Positions 1-12,290 are shown, counted from the stretch's first letter. The stretch is 64,000 bases of DNA from Hydnum rufescens UP504 (GCA_014904985.1 MU129184.1:1-64000); one strand, 5' to 3'. The notes: a model not told the origin generated them from the letters alone. A program made the numbers and translations.

Positions 1-130
1 TCCGAGTATTTTCCAGTTGACTCCGCGAGCTTAAGGACCGCTGTGCTCGTTTCCGCCTAGTCCCTTCCGGGCTGCTGGATTGCCTCTCCGTCCCCTCCTA
101 TCTTCATTATCTCATTCCTGCCCGGATTCT

Positions 131-170
131 CTCGGACTTAGCCGGACTTACACCGGACTTAGCCGGAATT
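131..170. repeat. short tandem CCGGACTTA-type repeat
   Basis: The unit CGGACTTA occurs three times with spacers of a few bases, and a fourth diverged unit follows. Apart from this I see no gene or signal in positions 1-246. Confidence 0.5.
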
Positions 171-246
171 ATCTGTGTTTATATTTGTTTGGTGCTCTCG
201 TCGCAGCGTGGCCCTGACAGGTTTGGACACATGACCACGCCTCTCC

Positions 247-1887
247 TCATCCTGTAGATAATTGGATATGAAGTCCACATGGAGGAAAGCTCCAGGATGG
301 TGGCAGGGGGGCGAAGGTCATGAGGCAAGGGGAAAGAGGATTCTTTATGGACATCAGGAAGCCAAATTCTATGTACTGTGTCAAGAGAGGAAAACGATCA
401 AGGAGGTCATGCTGGACCAATTTGTCATGGAAGGTGGAATGTTTATATACAGTGACCACGAGGTCACGTGCCTCAGCAGCTTCCTGCAGAAGTTCCGTGC
501 TGTGCACTGCCACAGAGGGAGCACTCGTGCAAGGCACTGCAGCCTTGGGTGGTACAACTGCCACAGATGTTGAAATTGAAGCAAAATGGTTGGTTGTCAC
601 ACTTGCAAATGACATGGTTCCAGCCTTCATGGACGACACTGATGGCATGCCCATTGGGGACTTCCCAGTGCACAGTGAGGTGACATGTGCATCTCCACAT
701 GTAAGGCAATGGGAATTGGATGCCCTCACCCCATTGCCCCCTCGAAATAACCTGGATGAGGACCTCTGATGGCCAGGAGCTGACCTGGCAGCTTGACCGT
801 ACATGTGGCCAGACAACTGTGAATCCCAAGGGGGACGAACAGATGGGAGTGGCTGTTGCACTGAATGGATTGCCAGCATGGATGCTGCTATCACTGCCTC
901 TTGATTAATCTCTGCTGCCGCTTCTGCAAATAGGCTTTCAATCATCATTACGGACTCAGGACTCTTGAGATCATAGAAGGCAGAGAACCAGTGATGGCGG
1001 GCTTTGTAACAAGTGTGGGCTACAATTGGAAACTGGAGTACGAAGTACTTAGACTCAGTAAGGATGTCAGGAGAGATTACTGAGTTGTTTTTGGAGGTAT
1101 TCATCATAGACCTTTGATGCGCGAACAACAAAAATTAGATTTGACCAAGCATCTCTCCATTCATCTTTCAACAAGGCTGAATCGCAGGCACTGGCATCAC
1201 CAGAGTCAATAAAATTGACTAGGCCCACCTCACCCAGTACAACTGTAGGGGGAAGCCTCTTATACAGACTGGGCTTGTCAAGCGCATCTTGGCACATGCA
1301 TGGAGTGATGTCTGCCAGGGCTACAAATTTTCCTTTTCCGATAGACAGTTTGATGATATTGTGGATATGTAGGAACCGATTGGGGACCGGGAGATGTCAT
1401 CAGCTGTGAACCGTGCGGTCTTGGATGGGGAGGGCTGACCAGCTGAGGCAGAAATGATGGATGCTGCCTGAGCAAGTAAGTCGCAAAGCATGCCTGAGGG
1501 AAGATTGACTCCTTCACTGTCAGTTGTAGAATCATGCTGCTGGCGCTTCAATGAATGAATCTCATCTGTGTGCTTCACCGAGAGGTTTTGGAGGCGGGTG
1601 TTCTCAGAACGAAGGGCCTTAATTTCTTCTGCAAGCTGAGCTAAGTCGAGCGCGGAGCCTTCTGGGTGCAGAGTAGCAGACCCGTGAGGGGAGTGCATAG
1701 AAGTCAGCGATGTCATTTGAATTGGTGGGCTTTGGCCAGATCCACTAGACGGCTGGGCGACTCTGCCTGGGATGACACTCCTGACACCAGGGACTGCTAT
1801 TCCCTGTGCTGACTGGCCTGTTGCAGCTTTCTTGGAAGGTTCTGTTGGGGTAGTCATTCCAATGAAGTAAACAGGCGAAAGAAGCAT
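247..1887 (-). pseudogene. retroelement-like ORF with coiled coil and zinc knuckle, frame-broken
   Basis: Three minus-strand open segments (1887-1321, about 1380-1067 and 1131-247) read as one protein once frame breaks are crossed. From the N-terminus there is a Ser/Thr/Pro-rich stretch, a short coiled coil (segment ALRSENTRLQNL), a block reading KGKFVALADITPCMCQ, a Cys/His motif (CLTCGDAHVTSLC) resembling a CCHC zinc knuckle with altered spacing, and a tail reading LVQHDLLDRFPLLTQY. From memory this last kind of segment is common just upstream of polymerase domains in agaricomycete retroelement ORFs. That link is inference, and no reverse transcriptase is present here. The first break is near 1395, where the N-terminal frame runs to a stop and the next block continues in another frame. 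It is probably a decayed fragment of a dispersed family. Alternatively it could be a host gene with unrecognised introns. Confidence 0.5.
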
Positions 1888-2062
1888 ATGTCGCTGGGCG
1901 TCACGTCAATCTCGGACTGTAAGGAGTCAGGAGGCAACAGTGGTAGTTGCCAATTGACTCGACGCCACTCATACTCTAGCCACCATTTTCAGACATCATG
2001 CCTTTGGCCCGAAACTAAGAACAAGTGAGGCAGTGCAGGCACTTGCCATACGCCCTTCAGCC

Positions 2063-5000
2063 ATGGCGAAAATCGCCTCCCTGAGGAGGACTGGATCAAG
2101 GCGGATTAAAGGGGCCCATTCTGCTCCAAAATCCACGGTTTCCATCTCTTGAAATGCGTCTGGCTATCAGAAACAACTCGAACGGAAGAACAAAAGGCCT
2201 CCAACAAATGATCCTGACGTCTATGAATACTCTGCCACATGCGACAGACGAGCTAATATCACCCTCGATATCAATAAGGATGAACTCCGAGGACTGGGGC
2301 AGGACACCCTTGATAGCGATGCTGCCAACAAAGCTATGGAAATGTTACGCCAAAAGATTACTGCTGATATGGGTGAAGACATGGGTGTTGTCAATAGTGA
2401 AGATGACGAAGATATCGATTCCGATGCAGCCTTCGAAGGGGAAAGCGATGAGGAGCATTTCGGTGCTTTCAAATTCACACAAAAGGTTTGTTCTGTAGTG
2501 TTTCTGTGTTTTGTCCACTCACTGGATGCTGAATGGATCGTGTGGATTATATGCGCCCCCAGCCCGGCCCAAGTCAATGGCCCAAGTCTCCAAAAAAGTC
2601 CACAAGGATGTCATTGTCCGTGTTACTGGATGGTGATGGTGGAGAAAGTGCCAATAACAACAATGGCGCCAGCAATGCTGACTCCCAATCCGACGAAGGG
2701 TTGAGCGACATGGAGGAAGATGAAGAAGACATTCTTGCCCCCACTGATGATGAGGATATTGAACTCAAGGGTGATGCATTGAACAAACTGGACTCGTTCA
2801 TTGACGACCTCAGCCATCAGAAACGAAAAGCTTCAGACATCACCGAACCCCTTCCTGCTAGGTCAATAAAGCGGCGTGTAATTCCTGAATGGATGGAAGC
2901 TGCGATAGAAGGGGAATTTGCTGTTCCAAGCGGCACGGATGCTGGTTTGTCACTCATAGAGTCTATTCTGCTTCTTCCTGACATCGTGCCATTGATCCAG
3001 GAAAAATAACACTGGACAATCTTCTAAAGCCTAGTTCGGCTTCGGGAAATAACGCATCTTTGGGATCTCTTGAAAAATCTGCAAAATTGCTCTCCTCCAC
3101 CAAGAATCAGCCGCTCTCGGCCCCATTGCATCAGCGGCAACAGGATCGTGTCGACCGAGAGGCAGCATATGAAGCCACCAAGGATGAAGTCCAGAAATGG
3201 GCTCCTACGATGAAACGAATCAAAGAGGTTTGTCAATCTCTGTTTTTTTTTTGCATTTACTTAAATTTTCGGTCCCAGGCAGAGCACTTGTCATTCCCAT
3301 TACAAGTGCTGGGTGTTTTGAATACCTCTAGCTCAGAACTTGCTTCCAAGTTCAAGGTGAACCTCTTCCGTTGTTTTATTATATTATATTCTGTTCGAGT
3401 CAAGTCCCGTCTTCTGATCCGTAAGAGTTATGTATAGCCGAGCACAGAGCTTGAAAGTGCAGTAGACCAGCTCCTCAAGGCATCAAAACTTCAGGAAGAG
3501 GATATCGAAAAAACCGAGGAGCTACAGATGTCCAACCTCACAATCGAGGAGGTCACCACCCGCCATGCCAAGTTATGGCAGATGCGGGAACTCATGTTCC
3601 GTGCAGAGGCCAAGGCTAAGCATATCAGCAAGATCAAATCTAAAACTTTCCAGAAGATCCAAAAGAAAGCCCGGGAGAAGAACACTCTAACACTGGATCA
3701 GATAGGAGTGCTTGATCCCAAGGCCGCTGATGCCGAGCGACTTAAACTCGAGGCTGCACGCGCCAAAGAACGGGTGACCCTGCGGCACAAGAATACCAGC
3801 AAGTGGGCAAAGCAGATGAATGCTCACGGCATAGATCTTGATGTCGATCAACGGCAGGAGCTCAATGCACAGCTGGAGTGCGGCGAGCAACTTCGCCGTA
3901 AAATCCAGGCCTGAATGAGGATGATGACGCTCCGGAAGATTTCGTAGAGAGCAACGGGGAGAATGATGTTGCTGGGGTGGCGGCTCGCACATTTGACGAA
4001 CTTGCAGGGCTCGATAGCACTGATCAACAAGTCTGACGAATGGCAAAGACAAAGAGCGGGCTTCTGGAAATGAAGTTCATGTGCAATGCGGAAGAACGAG
4101 GATACCGTGTCACCGAGAGTATGGCAGACGATTTTCGGGCAGACTTGGTCGGTATGACGGCCGACGGCGTAGACATTGTGGAATCCAAAGGGGATGGCCC
4201 TTCTGCTTTGGAGGCTGTACAAGGCAATCAAGGCGAACTAATTTTCCATCCGACAGCAGACCAGGTACGTATCACTTTCTTCATTGTATTACTTGACTCA
4301 TACCCACACATCTTAGTCCCAGAACGCGGGTCCATCAAGAGTTACGCCTGTACGTCTCACCAAATCAAATGAATCTGACACCTCTAGCATGACACTTAAA
4401 TCCTCAGTGGAACCAGTCACTGCATCGCCTCAATTAGACCTTCAACCTCCCTCTCAACCGAGTCAAACCATCCCTCTGATAGAGAATCCTTGGCTGGTGA
4501 ACCCTACCACATCTGCCAAACTCTCACGAGAAAAGAACGAAATTCTCGTGTCAAAAAAGAGCTTGCTTGCCTCAAAATCTAAAGCCGCTCTCAAGAAACA
4601 ACTTGCTTGCACTGAGGATGCCCTTTCCCATGAAGCAGATGATCCAGTGGTTGAGATCTCATTGGACAAGGCAATGACAATCGATCATGCCAAGCAGAAA
4701 CGCAAGCAGAAGCCCAAGCAGGAGGGAAAGGAGACAACAGAGGTGGTAATCCCTGTCGTCGGTGCAACTTTCCAGAATTCCGATGATGAAGGGGATGATG
4801 CTGAAGAGGAAGGCATCAAGGCCTTTGAGCAGAGAGATCTTGTTGCCTTGGTCTTTGCCAGCAACAATGTCGTTGAGGCAAGATCTGGGCAGGTTCTATA
4901 AGTCACCTGCCCATGCTAACCCAGTCTGGTGTGACATAGGAATTCACCTCTCGAAAGCAGTGAGAAATGGAGGCCGACACACCTACCACCGTAGATATGA

Positions 5001-5453
5001 TGCTCCCTGGTTGGGTATGTTTGGCTTTTGCGAGTGTATTGATGTATGATCGTATCTGAATTCATTTCCACAGGGGTCTTGGGGTGGTTGTGGTACTAAA
5101 AAAAGTCAACCCAAACCCCATCTCATCAAGAAAGTCCCAGGTGTCACCCCTGCTGCTCGTGCGGATGCTGGGAAAGCCCAGGTGATCATCTCCGAGAGAA
5201 AGGATAGAAGGCAAGTCGCTACATGGTAAAGGATCTTCCACATCCGTACACCACCAAGGCACAGTTCGAGTCTTCTCTCGAGATGCCTATTGGGCCGGAA
5301 TGGAATACCTGTATGGGATTCCAGAAAAGCACTCTGCCCAAGGTCATCAAAAAGGTTTGTTACTATGTCTCTTCTCATCGTGCGCAAGTCACTAACTGGT
5401 GTTGTGCCTGGCAGATGGGGACAGTTATCAACCCCATTGAGAAGCTATTCTAA
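2063..5453 (+). pseudogene. UTP14: UTP14-like U3 snoRNP (SSU processome) protein, multiply disrupted
   Basis: UTP14 is a nucleolar protein of the small-subunit processome needed for 18S pre-rRNA processing. The family signature is clear: an N-terminal GYQKQ region, the segment SAPLHQRQQDRVDREAAYE, then AEHLSFPL, LWQMRELMFRAEAKAKHISK, LLEMKFM, AFEQRDLVALVF, PGW-GSWGG, VKDLPHPYTTKAQFE and the C-terminus MGTVINPIEKLF. Introns with good junctions are visible, for example at 2945-3000, 4265-4316 and 4893-4939. The gene is broken. In-frame TGA codons lie at 2150, 4034 and 4961, each where an arginine (CGA) is plausible. Single-base losses shift the frame near 3908 and near 5206. The exon joint at 4349/4388 is also out of phase. 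UTP14 is essential in yeast, so a working copy should exist elsewhere. The break pattern argues for a decayed duplicate more than for sequencing error. Confidence 0.85.
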
Positions 5454-5736
5454 TTTTTCCCGCATCTGCACTGTTACCTGGGTCATTTTCTGTGTACTAT
5501 GTGAATAATTGGATTGGATGGATCACAGCTTTTCTGCTGTATGTGATGAAGAACCAAGTGAAGAACTAGGGAACAAAGGCGGGCTTGGGGGGAGGGGGAC
5601 TTGGAATGCAGGATGATACAACAGGTGACACTTCATGCACACATACATCTCACCCTAGCAAAATAATGTGAATCAAATCTTTGGATACCAATTAAACAGA
5701 CATCGGTCTATGGAAATTGGATGAGAGATGCTAATA

Positions 5737-6055
5737 GGGGGTTTCACGCACCACAAATTCTTTCCAAATAGTGTAGCCAAATGAGATTTGAGAGTTTCTC
5801 AAAAATGGATTTGATCGTGATTTGAAAACTGATTTGGAGCTACCTGAGTTCCAAATGCCTTTTCAAAAGTGCCCAAATCTTAGCTTTACAATTCAAAAAT
5901 GGATTTGAGAGGAATTTGAAGAGTGATTTGGAGCTCAAGTAGCTCCAAATCAGTTTTCAAATCATCCACAAATTGGCCCTGGGAAACTCTCAAATCTCAT
6001 TTGGCTACACTATTTGAGAGCTATTTGGGAAGAATTTTCGGTGCCTGAAACCCCC
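5737..6055. mobile_element. MITE, 319 bp, palindromic
   Basis: The element starts GGGGGTTTCA and ends TGAAACCCCC. Much of its interior is inverted: for example AGTGTAGCCAAATGAGATTT near the left end is mirrored near the right end. It is flanked by TA(A) on both sides. The equivalent position in the inverted copy (about 27613-27615) is an uninterrupted TTA, so this is an insertion with a TA- or TAA-type target. It has no coding capacity. The family could be Tc1/mariner- or Harbinger-derived. Confidence 0.8.
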
Positions 6056-6062
6056 TAATGTC

Positions 6063-8188
6063 AGCATAATCACTGCGTCGCCCCCTCTCAGAATCATATT
6101 CTAGTGAGCCTCCACCCATCATATACGCATCTACAAACCCAAATATTTCTAGGGATAGTTCAGTACAGTCAAATCGCTGGCGAATTCTTCGGGATAGCAT
6201 CGATATCTGGGATTTGAATCCCTAACACACAGGGCCTCCTGACGAGATGACCAATATTTCAGCGGGTGCCCCCTCCAGGCTGTGGCCTCTTCTTCACTTA
6301 CCACCATCTTCATTCCATCTGAAAGCAACCCTCGCACAGAGCGAGTCAGAAGCTTAAAATGACCAATTTATGATCATCGGGATCAAAATCATGAGACTTG
6401 AGCTTTAGGATAAATCAATGAAAGCAACTCTGCAGTGAGGAATGAAAACGCAGATATAGATGTGATAACGTACAACCCTAAGGATGATATGTTCATCGTC
6501 ACAAATCAGCTGCCTGGGGCAGTATTCCCCCATGCTGAGATCGAGAGGCGATGTGGACAGGACATGGATGTTCCATCCTTATCTCACCGAGCAGAAACAC
6601 TGGCGATTCTATGACGTGCACTGATTGGCCATCGTCTAGGGATGAATCTGCATTAGTCGCACCAAGCACAGTGGCTCTGGATTGATTGATGTCGAAGAGA
6701 GACACAACAGATGCCTATCGGAGGAAAGCTTTAAGTGTATAAATCGTCCTCCATTCATCCGGAATGGGATTTGAGCATCATTGTTCTCCAAGAAATAGAC
6801 ATCCTTGGACCAGACATCCCAGGGTATCACCAATGGGTTTGGGTACATGGCAGAGCGAAGAAGAGAAGATACAGGAACTTGGAATGGAATCTGCAAGCGA
6901 TCCTGTATGCCAAGAGCAACTGACCAAATAATATGGATGTAACAGCTCTCCTCGGTCATGCGGAAAGGGGGGGGTGGGACGGAGGAGCTTGCGGGGAAGT
7001 CTCCATCATCCATATTATGCATGGCACGTGGGATCAAATAGACTGCAGGGGTATATCCGGGATTTGGGTCGGGCATGCCAAACGAGGCGGTATGGGTAGG
7101 TGGGGCTCCAGGAGATTCCATAGGGATCTCATAAACTTCAAGCCTCCCATTGTATGGAATCAAGAATGATGTACCACTTAAAAATTTGAATGAATGGAAA
7201 AAGTTCATGTCTAACAACACCTGGAAGCCCGAGATCATAAAAATAATTGTGGAGGGGATGCCTGGCGGTTTCCGCACCATTATTTTCTCACAGGTTGTCC
7301 AGTTCCATATTTCCAATGCTCCCAACCACAGAATCCCTAGCAAAGGGCCCATGGCTCACACCATGTGGTGGTCTCCTCTAGGTCTGAAGGTTGTAGACCT
7401 TAGAAAAATGATGGAAGTTGGGGGAGTATTGTCCAAAAGTGTTTGAAGATGAACAGTGGCTTCCCTAATATTAGACCCTTGCAGGGGTGAAGTCCTATAG
7501 AGTCAACACAAATGGTAACAAAAGAATAATTCCATGTGAGTTAGAGAGACTCACATGGACAAAATCACAAGAAGATTATTGCTTGGATCGATCTCAATTT
7601 CATGGACAAAGAATTCAAATCGTAGTGTCCATGTCCAGAGGGGAACACCTCAGCTAAGAGATGGAAGCTGGATGCATAGCACCTCTGTAGTATTTGATGT
7701 TGCATAAAGGCCTTCACGGAGTGCATCGAAACCATAGTGCCAAATCAGTACATGTACGTGAGATTCAACCCAATCTAGTTTGTTCCAGGCATCAATGTGC
7801 TTTTCAAGTTGATTTAGGCGGGTGGCATCAGCACGTCCAGGACCATCAGTATAGCCAAACATATCCAGTTTGATGAGATACCGCAGTGTGGTCGAGTTTT
7901 CAATGGCGTGCTTGAAGTAAGAACATACCTTGATAACACTCAAGATTTCACAGATGAAGCGCAAGGAAAAGTGTTAGAACAGACTGCGATACATCTGACG
8001 ATCTGATGCCCCTCGAGAAGGGTGAAAATGTGAATGAGAAGCTCAAGAGGAAGGGCGAGCAAATCGAGGTGACCGCCCATTGGCGTTCTGCTGATGGCTG
8101 CACACGGCTCGGATTCTACTTTTCTTCCTATTTTCACTGGTGGGAGCATTTGCTCGATCTCGCGCAGACCCTGGAGGCAGGAGCTCAT
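6063..8188 (-). pseudogene. F-box protein gene, copy A, decayed
   Basis: This is a homologue of the copy at 25530-27599. F-box proteins link substrates to SCF ubiquitin ligases. The F-box-like core reads LPLELLIHIFTLLEGHQIVRC, and a short intron follows (8.0 kb region, as in copy B). The next exon begins VCSYFKHAIENST and contains the family feature LNQLEKHIDAWNKLDW. A C-terminal half rich in Pro and aromatic residues follows (VYEIPMESPGAPPTHTASF). It is broken by TGA at 7650-7652 and at 7356-7358. Copy B has CGA at both positions. A one-base loss near 6700 shifts the frame before the segment ATNADSS. The start used in copy B is lost. Decay came after the duplication because the lesions are not shared. 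Confidence 0.8.
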
Positions 8189-8339
8189 TACCTTGGGTTA
8201 CTGAGTAGTCTTAGTCTGAGACTGAGTTTGTAGCGCATCTGGATTTCTCCGAGAGTTAGCATGTTGCCGTGCTGTGGAAGATAAAAACATCCAGTATCAG
8301 AAAAAGCGAAATTACACAACTTCCAGCCATTGGACGATC

Positions 8340-8830
8340 ACATGACCAATTATGAGATTAATTACGGCTATGCACAGAAACGAAATTCGTTTTATAACTC
8401 CGTCAGTTTTGATCGGAGAGGTACGCCCATATAACACTTAGAAAGCTACGATTCACACCTTTCGAATGGTACCAAACACAAGTTGAACGGACCAAAACTG
8501 CACTCTCCAGGCCAATTTTATTATTAAAATCCAGGATTTCCAGTAAAAAACGAATACCTCCGTCAGTTCGCATTCAATACTCTCGGAACAACCGCGCCTA
8601 GAAAGATATAAAAAATCCGCATCCAACGGTACTGAGCACGTGAAGAACAGATTAAACCTGAACTCTACAGAACGATATTACTATCAGAATTAACACCCAT
8701 CAGTAAAAAACGAATTTCTCCGTCAGTTTACACCGGATCTGCTCAGAACCACCGCGCCCAGAAAGCTGTTAAAAATCCGCATTGAATGATACCAAGCACG
8801 CCTATTACGGATACAAACTGCTGTCTCTGC
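8340..8830. repeat. tandem repeat, three units of 160 bp
   Basis: The motif CTCCGTCAGTT recurs at 8398, 8558 and 8718, exactly 160 bp apart. The second and third units also share AAAAAACGAAT before it and AGAAAGNT..AAAAATCCGCAT after it. The first unit is more diverged. Confidence 0.75.
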
Positions 8831-9243
8831 ATCGAATCCCACACCATGCACTTGTTCCTTTTATTAACCAGTAACAAAAACACCTTAACCACTGGACTAT
8901 GCTCAGATTAATCTCCAGAACCCGGAGATGTCCTTTAATTTCGCTTCCCATGAGCCCCAAAACACATCACAAGATCAGTGACATCATGCTCCAACCACTC
9001 CACAAGCTCAGCAAATTAGTGACATCATTCCCTTTATGAATCCTTTTGTTCTCTTTATGAATGACATCACTATAACTTCACTATGACATCACACTCTATG
9101 GATGACTCAGCTATGACCGCATTATGACATCATTTCTTTATTACTCTTTTGTTCTACTCCACTATGACTCCCCATGACATCACTATGATCTCATAGCTTT
9201 ATTACTCTTTGTTCTTGCTCCATGCACAGCCACCTTCAGATAG

Positions 9244-9253
9244 GTATATAAGC
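9244..9253 (+). promoter_or_regulatory. TATA box of the LTR-like insertion
   Basis: GTATATAAGC lies downstream of a cluster of TGACATCA/TATGACATCA boxes and upstream of a pyrimidine-rich stretch. This is the order expected of a retroelement promoter. It is a motif call only. Confidence 0.4.
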
Positions 9254-9646
9254 TAGCAGATTTTCTTGTTCCCCCCCATCTCCTCACTCTGAAAATGAAC
9301 CACTGTCAACTACTGTCTACCATTCTGCTTAATATCTAAAGAACTGTCTATCTAAAGCCATCTGGAGCTAAGTCATCTTCAAGGTTGTTGAGACCAAGCT
9401 ACTGGAAGCCATCTCCGCGAGAAATACTGAAGCCAAGGATAGTTGCAGAACCTAAGGTTAGAGTTGCTGACATCCAGGGAAAAGTAAGCATAACAAATAT
9501 ACGAGTCAGGGAAGAAGATTGAAGCATACTAACCAAACTAACCAAGCGCTGACCATTCTATAGCCCACAGATATCCGCATTTTGACTAGGAGGACATAAA
9601 CAAGACACACAAATATAAGTAAACAAACAAACGCAACACAAACACA

Positions 9647-9770
9647 TATAAGCCTTTCCACAAGCATCCCAGACGTATAAGCCTTCCTATAAGCATCCTC
9701 CACAATATAAGCCTTTCTATAAGCATTCCATACGACGTATAAGCCTTCTTATAAGCATCTACGATATATC
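9647..9770. repeat. four tandem units of about 30 bp
   Basis: TATAAGCC starts at 9647, 9676, 9706 and 9738. Each unit continues with TT-C-TA-AAGCAT, so the units are about 29-32 bp. Confidence 0.8.
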
Positions 9771-9988
9771 ATTGACTATTGCTAGTCCATATCACATTCC
9801 ATTCTCCAATAAACACATACATATCTTGCAGAGAGTGATCAACCATCGAAGCGAACCAACCCATTTGAATAAACAGAAACACAGTCTCCTATCTACACAC
9901 TGGCTGAACCAGATTTTGATTTGACAGTCATCGGAGCTCCTAACCCTTCTTCTATAGTGCATGCTTTCTTTTGGAATCGTGGCCCAAT

Positions 9989-10773
9989 TATCTCTAGCTG
10001 GAAGGCAGTCCCTAGGATGACCAGGCTTCTGTGTGTATCAAAGTAGGCCTCAATGTCATGAAAAGACCCCCAGTGCATGCACTTTCGTGGTTTCTTGAAC
10101 TAAAGTACCTAGGCAACTACTGTATTTCTATACTGCTGTCCACAGGCGAATTTCTGGGTTCAATCTGAAGACAGCAAATCCCAAACTTCTGAGATGATTC
10201 TTCACCAAGTATTCCAAATAGGCTAATCACGGTTTCTTCACTGTCACAGTGGGGATTCTGCATTGTCCTCAATGAACAACAGGACCAAACATCATCAAAA
10301 TTATTATTCAGGAATGTTATAGAAGCTCTTGGTGGCCACGAGAGGATTGATCTCTCTGAATGTGCCCACCTCAACCTGTACATCTCTATCGAAGACAATC
10401 ACCACCCTTTCTGGCTTTGTCAAAGAGGGACTTTTCACTTACATTGGCCTCCAGCGTAACCCATCAGTACTCTCAACCTTGGAAAAATGATAATGAGTTC
10501 TACTTCCACTCCGATGGGAGATGATCCCTGAGCATAGCATTCCCTGTGGCACGGGGTATGAATCTCAATTCCTCCAACCAATGCTCTCTATCTTTCTTTG
10601 TTCCTGCTATTGGCTCAGACTCATTGAAAGCTTTGGGCCCACAAAATCGTGCACACACAACACTTGAGGAATATTAATAATATGTGTTAACTGCCACTAG
10701 CCATGACTTTATCGAATTTGAGGCTGATTGTTGTTTTGATCAGAGAACGCAAAACGTGCTGGACGATCCATTT
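9989..10773 (+). pseudogene. divergent partner of the F-box gene, copy A, decayed
   Basis: This stretch mirrors 24611-25393. In arm B the better-preserved reading frame contains FVKEGLFTYIGLQ and NEFCFYSDGRQSLSVSFP. Here only fragments survive, such as LYISIEDNHHPF at about 10375. I do not recognise the family, and many frame breaks are present. It is transcribed (if at all) away from the F-box copy. Confidence 0.45.
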
Positions 10774-10776
10774 AAT

Positions 10777-10800
10777 AGCCTTCCTCAATTCTGTTCAGGT
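10777..10800 (+). repeat. left terminal inverted repeat
   Basis: It begins AGCCTTCCTCAATTCTG and matches the reverse complement of 17797-17820 at all but one or two positions. Confidence 0.85.
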
Positions 10801-11389
10801 AGGTCTGTTCAGGTTCAACTTTTTTTTTTTTTTCCAGTTACATGTGTCAAAAAAAGTTGGCCAATCACCAAAAATTTTTGAAACCTGAACAGAGAATGTG
10901 AACACTCTGAAGGTCTGTTCACGCCATGACGAAAATATTTTATTTTCCCTGGCATTCTTGCACCCCTGAATAGCCTATGTTTGTAAGCTGGGTTTAACGG
11001 CTCCTTCACTTAAATCCCTAAGAGACCCCTCTGTAAGTGGCTGAGCAGTCCCTTTACATGCGGTCCTCTCATAGGTGATCATACTCCATGACCTATCAAA
11101 TATTCATGTCTTCCCCAGACTCTTTTGATCACGTCTACCGTGATGACAAAAGCATGTGAATTTCAAGAAAAAAAAACCAGATTGAAGCCGATAAATACAG
11201 TCTTTGACCGGTCCTTGAGCCAGATTTCAAGATTGTGCAGTGGAGAGGGCAATTCAGCATATATTTTCTCACAATTTTTTTCAATTTGTAGTGTAGTGTC
11301 TTATACTGCAGTGTGTGCAATAGTATAGTAATTAGGCTGAAAATGAATGAGAAGGGGGTTATTACTAGGTAGGGTTGATTTCGGGGATT

Positions 11390-11795
11390 ACCGGTCACTG
11401 AGCCACTTGTTTCCAACATTATCCTCATGTTCCCTAGCCTGGCTCTCTGCCTTGGAGCCTGATTCCTCATCTCTCCTGTCACTGTCTGCCCCTCCATCGT
11501 CATCTTGGCACACTCCCACCCCCTCTCTTGGTCAAATTGGGAGAAACATCCTTTTTGCAATGTCATTGTGGGCTTTGGGGGTAGACGGCACCAACACTGT
11601 GACATTGGACACATGCTGCTTTCCATTCCTCTCTAGCTGTTCATTCTCCACCTTTGCCTGCTCCCACACTGTGGCACACTCCTTCTGGTGAGCTGCTTCA
11701 CACTTGTTGGAGATTTCACCATTATTATTTCCGTGTTTTCTCCGCCACAATAAAGAATTGTGCTTCCTGCCAACAATAAAGTTGTAGCTATACAT
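11390..11795 (-). pseudogene. decayed ORF inside the element's left flank
   Basis: Two overlapping minus-strand frames read as one acidic/charged protein segment across a frame break near 11540. The first contains EAAHQKECATVWEQAKVENE and the second contains QERGWECAKMTMEGQTVTG. The composition (Glu, Gln, Trp, Cys) looks protein-like rather than random. I do not recognise a domain. It could be the remains of the element's own coding gene. Confidence 0.3.
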
Positions 11796-12185
11796 ACTAC
11801 CAAAGTCTTTGGTAGGTTTACAGAGGCTGACAGAAGGGAGAAACAGGAAAAAAACTTTTAGAACAGTTGTATCTTTTCAAAAATTGCTTGCAAAATGATT
11901 AAGGTCCTGACCACTGGTTTTCTGTGCATTATTTTTGCTTTAAATTTGGTACATGAACTCACCTTGGTCAGTCATCTAAGCCTACCTAGTTAGGTACCAC
12001 TTCCGGGGCAGATAATGGTACCTAAGTAGGTCCCATCACTATTCCGGCCGAAATGGCCATTTTATGATTTGCACTTCAGTCAACCGAATTGGCCGAAGTG
12101 GCCGAAAATTGGCCGAAAATTGGCCAAAACTGGGACTTAGAGAATCTCAGACTTGCACCAGGCCATACTGGCTTATTGGGGATAG

Positions 12186-12290
12186 TATGTTCCATTTATA
12201 TTTATTTATTTATTTATTATCACTATATTATACATATAATGCCCTCAGTCAGAGGGCAGTCTTATTTATTTATTCAAAAATTCCATTAAA
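12186..12290. other. AT-rich flank of the left half-array
   Basis: Runs of TTTA/TTAT (12200-12235) precede the first module palindrome. A comparable TAATAA-rich tract ends the right half-array (about 17440-17510), so the two half-arrays share the same outer boundary type. Confidence 0.5.

Larger units (their letters stand above)
8284..9988. mobile_element. LTR-like insertion in arm A
   Basis: Arm A is interrupted between GTGGAAGAT and TATCTCTAGC. In arm B these are joined directly (about 25394-25404). The inserted 1.7 kb holds a 160-bp tandem repeat, many TGACATCA-type boxes (8960-9190), a TATA box (TATATAAGC near 9246) and four 30-bp repeats. This layout looks like an LTR or promoter-rich solo element. 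I find no gag or pol reading frame and no clear terminal repeat, so the class is uncertain. Confidence 0.55.
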
